Positions 59,398 through 64,000 of a stretch of 64,000 bases of DNA are shown one piece after another. Both the position numbers and the translations under genes were made by a program. The notes under the pieces were generated by a model. The model had not been told where the DNA came from. It did not search any database and saw only the letters and a list, made by a program, of their open reading frames with translations. Source of the DNA: Micromonospora humi (GTDB taxonomy: Bacteria; Actinomycetota; Actinomycetes; Mycobacteriales; Micromonosporaceae); contig NZ_FMDM01000003.1 of assembly GCF_900090105.1 (NCBI RefSeq), positions 310,001 through 374,000 of the forward strand, in the 5' to 3' direction. Every line of letters begins with the position of its first letter. The stretch's first letter is position 1.

Positions 59398-60521
59398 GGG
59401 CGGTCATCGTCGCCATCGGCGTCGCGTTCCTGATCTCGCTGTTCTGCACCCCGATCGCGATCAAGGTGTTCGCCCGGCTGAAGGCCGGCCAGCCGATCCG
59501 ATCGAACCTCGGGCTCGCCAGCAACGAGGGCAAGAAGGGCACGCCGACGATGGGCGGCGTGGTCTTCATCCTGGCCACGGTCATCGCGTACGTCGCCGGG
59601 CACCTGGCCCTGACCACGCTGCCCGACGCGCAGATCGCGCAGGTCGAGCCGACCATCACGGCGCTGGTGCTGCTGGGGCTGATGGTGTTCTCCGGCGCGG
59701 TCGGCTTCATCGACGACTTCCTGAAGGTCCGTAAGCGGCACAGCGGCGGCCTCAACAAGCGGGGCAAGCTGGCCGGGCAGATCCTGGTCGGCGCCGTCTT
59801 CGGCGCGGTGGCGGTCTACTTCCCGTCGAGCATGACCGACGTACGGGGCAACGCGACGAACACCGAGACGGTCGGCAGCACCACGTTGAGCTTCATCCGG
59901 GACATCCCGGCGCTGGAGATCGGCAAGATCGGCGCGGTGATCGTCATCATCATGGTGGTGATGGCGGCCACCAACGGCGTCAACCTCACCGACGGGCTGG
60001 ACGGTCTGGCCACCGGCGCCTCGGTGATGGTGCTCGCCGCGTACGCGTTGATCGCGTTCTGGCAGTACCGGCACTGGTGTGCGGACCCGAACTACACCGA
60101 GTCCTACTGCTACACGGTGCGCGACCCGCTGGAGATCGCACTGATCGCCGGCGCCGCGGCCGGTGCCTGCGTCGGCTTCCTCTGGTGGAACACGTCGCCC
60201 GCGCGGATCTTCATGGGCGACACCGGCGCGCTCGGGCTGGGCGGCCTGATCGCCGGCATGGCGATGTCCACCCGCACCATCCTGCTGCTGCCGATCCTGG
60301 GCGGCCTCTTCGTGATCATCACGATGTCGGTGGTCATCCAGATCATCTCGTTCCGCACCACCGGGAAGCGGGTGTTCCGGATGTCGCCGCTGCAGCACCA
60401 CTTCGAGTTGGCCGGCTGGAGCGAGGTCAACATCGTGGTCCGGTTCTGGATCATCGCCGGCATCGGGGTGGCCATCGCGCTGGGGCTGTTCTACAGCGAG
60501 TTCCTCGCCGCGGTGAGCTAG
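59394..60521 (+). CDS. mraY: phospho-MurNAc-pentapeptide translocase MraY
   Basis: A 375-residue membrane enzyme with about ten helices that makes lipid I from UDP-MurNAc-pentapeptide and undecaprenyl phosphate. Motifs are [52 protein letters not shown] and [13 protein letters not shown]. In most bacteria murD would follow; here the gene is followed by a 48-bp palindrome and ftsW. Confidence 0.96.
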   Translation: MRAVIVAIGVAFLISLFCTPIAIKVFARLKAGQPIRSNLGLASNEGKKGTPTMGGVVFILATVIAYVAGHLALTTLPDAQIAQVEPTITALVLLGLMVFSGAVGFIDDFLKVRKRHSGGLNKRGKLAGQILVGAVFGAVAVYFPSSMTDVRGNATNTETVGSTTLSFIRDIPALEIGKIGAVIVIIMVVMAATNGVNLTDGLDGLATGASVMVLAAYALIAFWQYRHWCADPNYTESYCYTVRDPLEIALIAGAAAGACVGFLWWNTSPARIFMGDTGALGLGGLIAGMAMSTRTILLLPILGGLFVIITMSVVIQIISFRTTGKRVFRMSPLQHHFELAGWSEVNIVVRFWIIAGIGVAIALGLFYSEFLAAVS

Positions 60522-60526
60522 GTGTG

Positions 60527-60574
60527 AGGAGGGGCCCCTTCTTAACAGACGTCTGTTAAGAAGGGGCCCCTCCT
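60527..60574. repeat. 48-bp perfect palindrome (family B-related) between mraY and ftsW
   Basis: The sequence 60527-60574 is identical to its own reverse complement. Each half has a GGGGCCCC block and CTTCTTAAC, as in the family B repeats at 16020 and 19121, but the centre is AGACGTCT. It begins six bases after the mraY stop and may terminate transcription, since ftsW has its own promoter. Confidence 0.9.
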
Positions 60575-60629
60575 TCAGATCCGACACGCCGACCGGGCGG
60601 TTGCGCCACGGGCGGGCGGGTCGAGCCGC

Positions 60630-60635
60630 CATGAT
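60630..60635 (+). promoter_or_regulatory. -10-like element of ftsW
   Basis: CATGAT ends six bases before the GTG at 60642. It is a weaker match than TANNNT but has leaderless spacing. Confidence 0.35.
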
Positions 60636-60641
60636 GGGCGG

Positions 60642-62171
60642 GTGGGGGAGGGACGAGACATCCAGGTCACCAGCGACCCGCCGGCCCGCCGCGCGCCCGC
60701 GGCCACGCCGCCGGCCGATCCGCCGGCGGCGGCGCGGTGGGACCCGGCCGGCGGCCTGGCCGCGCTGCGCGGCCTGCTGGCCCGGCCGCTGGCCTCGTAC
60801 TATCTGCTGCTCTCCAGCGCCGGCCTGCTGCTGCTGATCGGCCTCACCATGGTCTTCTCCGCGACCAGCGTGCGCGACTACGTGCTGGACGGCAACGCGT
60901 CGGCCTCGCTGACCAAGCAGGCCGTGTTCGCGGTGATCGGGGTGGGCGCGTTCTGGGCCTGCCAGCGGCTGCCCGCGCGCACCTTCCGGGCGGTGAGCCG
61001 CCCCGCGCTCGGCGTGGCGGTGTCGCTGCTGCTCCTGCTCAACCTGCTGGTGGCGCTCCAGTCGCTGTTCGGGGTCACGTCCATCGGCCCGCTCAAGGCC
61101 AAGCTGCTCTGGCTCTACCTCGGCCCGATCTCGCTCCAGCCGGTCGAGGTGGCCAAGTTCGCGCTGGTGCTGTGGGGCGCGCACGTGTTGGCCCGCAAGG
61201 GGGCCGCGCTGGGCTGGTGGCGCGAGCTGGCCACCCCGCTGTTCCCGGTGGTCGGCCTGCTCTTCGTCCTGGTCGGCTACAACGACCTGGGCAGCATGCT
61301 CTGCCTGCTGGCGCTGGTGGTCGGGCTGCTCTGGGCGGCCGGCGTGCGGGGGCGGGTGTTCGCCTCGCTCTCCGCGGTCGGCCTGCTCGGCGTCGGCCTG
61401 CTGGTCGCGGTGGCCTCGCTGGGAGCCGGTTCCGGCTCCCGCGACGCCGACAACTACCGGCTGGGCCGGCTGACCATGTGGCTCGACCCGCCGTCGCCGC
61501 AGACCTGCTTCGAGCAGCAGCTGGAGAACTGCTACCAGCTCATCCAGGCCCGCTACGCGATCGGCAACGGCGGCTGGTTCGGCGTCGGGCTGGGGCAGAG
61601 CAGCTTCAAGTACGGCTGGCTGCCCGAGGCGCACAACGACTTCATCTTCGCCATCGTCGCCGAGGAGTTGGGCGTGGTGGGCTGCACCGTGATCCTGGTG
61701 CTCTTCGCCGTGCTCGCCTACACCGGCATGCGGATCGCCCGCCGGGTGGAGGACCCGTTCCGCCGGCTCGCCGCGGCCGGCGTGACCGCCTGGCTGGTCG
61801 GTCAGGCCGTCATCAACATCGGCGGCGTGACCGGGCTGCTGCCGCTCACCGGCGTACCGTTGCCGTTCATCTCCGACGGCGGCAGCGCCCTGGTGGTGAC
61901 GCTGGCCGCGATCGGCATGCTCGCCTCCTTCGCCCGCGCCGAGCCGGACGCGGCCCGGGCCCTGCACGCCCGTCCGCCGGCCCGATGGGTCCGACTAGTG
62001 TGGGCCCCGTTGCCGCCGCTTCCCGGCCGGCGCCGCCGACCGGCGTCGCCCCCGGCGGACCGAGGTCCCGTGCCCCGGTCCCGCCAGCGTCGGCAGGACG
62101 ATCAGGCCGCGGCCCGCGGCGTCCGGTCCGACCGGACGCGTGCCGGCTCGGCGAGCGAGAGGAGACGCTGA
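60642..62171 (+). CDS. ftsW: peptidoglycan glycosyltransferase/lipid II polymerase FtsW
   Basis: A 509-residue SEDS-family membrane protein with about ten helices that polymerises septal peptidoglycan with FtsI. Signature sequences are LIGLTMVFSATSV, ISLQPVEVAKFALVL, NDLGSMLCLLAL, YQLIQARYAIGNGGWFGVGLG, EAHNDFIFAIVAEELGVVG and PLPFISDGGSALVV. The Arg/Pro-rich C-terminal 75 residues are cytoplasmic. It overlaps murG by one base (TGATG). Confidence 0.94.
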   Translation: MGEGRDIQVTSDPPARRAPAATPPADPPAAARWDPAGGLAALRGLLARPLASYYLLLSSAGLLLLIGLTMVFSATSVRDYVLDGNASASLTKQAVFAVIGVGAFWACQRLPARTFRAVSRPALGVAVSLLLLLNLLVALQSLFGVTSIGPLKAKLLWLYLGPISLQPVEVAKFALVLWGAHVLARKGAALGWWRELATPLFPVVGLLFVLVGYNDLGSMLCLLALVVGLLWAAGVRGRVFASLSAVGLLGVGLLVAVASLGAGSGSRDADNYRLGRLTMWLDPPSPQTCFEQQLENCYQLIQARYAIGNGGWFGVGLGQSSFKYGWLPEAHNDFIFAIVAEELGVVGCTVILVLFAVLAYTGMRIARRVEDPFRRLAAAGVTAWLVGQAVINIGGVTGLLPLTGVPLPFISDGGSALVVTLAAIGMLASFARAEPDAARALHARPPARWVRLVWAPLPPLPGRRRRPASPPADRGPVPRSRQRRQDDQAAARGVRSDRTRAGSASERRR

Positions 62172-63277
62172 TGGGTCCGCTGCGTTCGGTGGTGCTCTGC
62201 GGAGGGGGTACGGGCGGGCACATCTACCCGCTGCTCGCCTTCGCCGACTGCCTGCGCCGACACGACCCGAGCGTCCGCATCACCTGCCTGGGCACACCGA
62301 AGGGGCTGGAGAACGAGCTGATCCCGCCGGCCGGCTACGACCTGCGGCAGATCCCGGCCTACCAGCTGCCCCGCTCGGTCAACATGGGCCTGGTGCGCAC
62401 CCCGGACCGGATGTGGAAGGCGGCCCGCGCGGCGGGCAAGGTGATCGACGAGGTCCAGGCCGACGCCGTGGTCGGCTTCGGCGGGTACGTCTCGGTGCCC
62501 GGCTACCTGGCCGCGTGGCGCCGCGACCTGCCGATCGTCATCCACGAGGTGAACGTGCCGCCGGGGGTGGCCAACCGGCTCGGCATGAAGTTCACCAAGA
62601 ACGTCGCGGTGGGTTTCCCGCACCAGCCGGCGCAGGCCGAGGCGTTGCGTGACGCCCGGGTGGTCGGGGTGCCGCTGCGCCGGGGCATCGCCGGGCTGGA
62701 CCGCGCGGCCCTGCGCGACGCCGCCCGGGCACACTTCGGGCTCCGCCCCGACCTGCCGGTGCTCTTCGTGGCCGGCGGCTCGCAGGGCGCCCGCTCGATC
62801 AACCTGGCCGTCTCCGGCGCCGCCAAGGAGCTGGCCCGCAACGGCGTGCAGGTGCTGCACGTGATCGGCGCCCGCAACGAGCCGGTCTCGGTCCCCACCG
62901 ACCTGCCGGTGCCGTACGTGACCCTGCCCTACCTGTCCGAGATGGAGCTGGGCTACGCGGCGGCCGACCTGATGCTGGGCCGCGGCGGCGCGATGACCTG
63001 CGCCGAGGTGGCCGCGATCGGCCTGCCCACGGTCTACGTGCCCTACCCGCACAGCAACCAGGAGCAGAAGCGCAACGCGCTGCCGGTGGTGGAGGCCGGC
63101 GGCGGGCTGCTGGTCGACGACGCCGAGGTGACCCCGGCCTGGGTGGAGCACACGGTGATCCCGCTGATCCGGGACCCGCAGCGGCTCTGGGCGATGAGTC
63201 ACGCCGCGGCCGGCTACGGCCGCCGCGACGGCGACGTGGCCCTGCTGAACTTCGTCTACGAGGCGGTGGCCCGCTGA
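62171..63277 (+). CDS. murG: UDP-GlcNAc:lipid I N-acetylglucosaminyltransferase MurG
   Basis: A 368-residue GT-B enzyme that turns lipid I into lipid II at the inner membrane face. The glycine loop is CGGGTGGHIYPLLA, later GGSQGARSIN, and GRGGAMTCAEVAAIGLP binds UDP-GlcNAc. The usual HEQN segment reads HEVNVPPGVANR, a conservative departure. It is followed by murC after 31 bases. Confidence 0.95.
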   Translation: MGPLRSVVLCGGGTGGHIYPLLAFADCLRRHDPSVRITCLGTPKGLENELIPPAGYDLRQIPAYQLPRSVNMGLVRTPDRMWKAARAAGKVIDEVQADAVVGFGGYVSVPGYLAAWRRDLPIVIHEVNVPPGVANRLGMKFTKNVAVGFPHQPAQAEALRDARVVGVPLRRGIAGLDRAALRDAARAHFGLRPDLPVLFVAGGSQGARSINLAVSGAAKELARNGVQVLHVIGARNEPVSVPTDLPVPYVTLPYLSEMELGYAAADLMLGRGGAMTCAEVAAIGLPTVYVPYPHSNQEQKRNALPVVEAGGGLLVDDAEVTPAWVEHTVIPLIRDPQRLWAMSHAAAGYGRRDGDVALLNFVYEAVAR

Positions 63278-63308
63278 TGCCGGGCGTCGCGACGGGAAGG
63301 TACCTCTC

Positions 63309-64000
63309 ATGAACACCGCGCAGTTCACGCCCGCCGGCACGACGACCGCGGAGGATCTGGGCCGGATCCACCTGATCGGGGTGGGCGGGGTCGGGATGGC
63401 CGGGCTGGCCCGCCTCTTCCTCACCCGGGGCCTGCCGGTCTCCGGCAGCGAGCTGCGGGAGTGGCCGTCCCTGGCCGGGCTGCGGGCGCTGGGCGGGACG
63501 ATCCACATGAGCCACGAGGCGGCGAACCTCGACGGCGTGGACACGGTCGTCTACTCCACCGCCATCCCGCAGGACCACCTGGAGATGGTCGAGGCGCGCC
63601 GGCGGGGCCTGCGGGTGCTGCACCGTTCCGAGGCGCTGGCGGCCGCGATGACCGGCCGCCGCACGGTGGCGGTGGCCGGCACGCACGGCAAGACGTCCAC
63701 CACGTCGATGGTGACGATGGTGCTCCAGCAGGCCGGCGCCGATCCGTCCTTCGTCATCGGCGGGGAGATCTCCGAGGTCGGCTCCGGCGCGCACCACGGC
63801 ACCGGTGAGCACTTCGTGGTCGAGGCGGACGAGAGCGACCGCTCGTTCCTCATCTACCGCCCGTACGTGTCGATCATCACGAACGTCGAGGCGGACCACC
63901 TCAACACCTACGGCGACCTGGCCACCCTGGAGGCGGCGTTCGCCGAGTTCGCCCGGCTCACCGACCCGGACGGTTTCGTCGTCACCTGCGCCGACGACGC
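63309..64000 (+). CDS. murC: UDP-MurNAc:L-alanine ligase MurC, N-terminal part
   Basis: The first 230 codons of murC, cut by the window end. The enzyme adds L-alanine to UDP-MurNAc. Visible motifs are the Rossmann start IHLIGVGGVGMAGLARLF, STAIPQDHLEM, the ATP loop VAGTHGKTSTTSM, and EADESDRSFL. The ATG at 63309 has GGGAAGG upstream. Frame is open to the last base. Confidence 0.95.
   Translation, partial: MNTAQFTPAGTTTAEDLGRIHLIGVGGVGMAGLARLFLTRGLPVSGSELREWPSLAGLRALGGTIHMSHEAANLDGVDTVVYSTAIPQDHLEMVEARRRGLRVLHRSEALAAAMTGRRTVAVAGTHGKTSTTSMVTMVLQQAGADPSFVIGGEISEVGSGAHHGTGEHFVVEADESDRSFLIYRPYVSIITNVEADHLNTYGDLATLEAAFAEFARLTDPDGFVVTCADD

Noticed and set aside
60527-60574. Insertion-sequence end or attachment site at the 48-bp palindrome
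   Set aside because: No transposase, integrase or target duplication is visible; it groups better with the dispersed repeat family.

Overview
The window is a 64 kb piece of a very G+C-rich actinobacterial chromosome. Three things point to a filamentous actinomycete, most likely Micromonospora or a close relative: the gene content, the TANNNT-type leaderless promoters, and a MurE carrying the meso-diaminopimelate signature DNPR. The genus is inferred. Coding density is high, neighbouring genes are often joined by ATGA or GTGA overlaps, and no rRNA, tRNA, CRISPR array, prophage or complete insertion sequence is visible.

Layout. Positions 1-6600 hold the end of proC, a DUF2203 protein, an F420/NADP-type reductase, a secreted SGNH lipase, a glutathione peroxidase, a secreted CBM2-GH18 chitinase, an AraC regulator and a lipoprotein. 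Positions 6688-16002 hold aroG (class II DAHP synthase), a threonine aldolase, endonuclease IV, a PASTA Ser/Thr kinase, an Rv2175c-like DNA-binding protein, a polyprenyl synthetase, an XRE regulator, metF and a CDP-alcohol phosphotransferase. The order aroG-kinase-Rv2175c-idsA-metF matches the Mycobacterium tuberculosis Rv2178c-Rv2172c block. Positions 16067-25008 are a long minus-strand run: a ferric-reductase-like flavocytochrome, an FMN-binding protein and ApbE (a flavinylated electron-transfer set), a TetR regulator, then a tightly coupled carotenoid operon (YbaK, CrtA-like monooxygenase, GNAT, CruF-like hydratase, glycosyltransferase, CrtI-like desaturase).

Positions 25009-32233 carry a DNA-damage mutagenesis cassette. 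A LexA-type box precedes an HEPN protein, ImuA', ImuB and DnaE2. A small ORF, a methyltransferase, a phosphodiesterase-like enzyme, DinB and a DUF3040 protein follow. Positions 36441-41281 are a MoxR-DUF58-transglutaminase operon. leuS follows behind what looks like a classical leucine leader-peptide attenuator. Next come an ABC exporter pair, a LuxR-type two-component system, and the minus-strand operon murT-gatD-TVP38-aminoglycoside-phosphotransferase-like gene.

Positions 51779-64000 are the division/cell-wall (dcw) cluster: mraZ, rsmH, ftsL-like, ftsI, murE, murF, mraY, ftsW, murG and the start of murC. murD is missing from its usual place between mraY and ftsW; a 48-bp perfect palindrome lies there instead. 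MurT-GatD (lipid II amidation) is transcribed divergently from the same intergenic region that carries the MraZ operator.

The most notable non-gene signals are two families of dispersed palindromic repeats, one copy of which is inserted in frame inside the CruF-like gene; the leuS attenuator; the LexA box and tandem hairpins ahead of the mutasome operon; and the many start codons placed 6-8 nt after a -10 hexamer.
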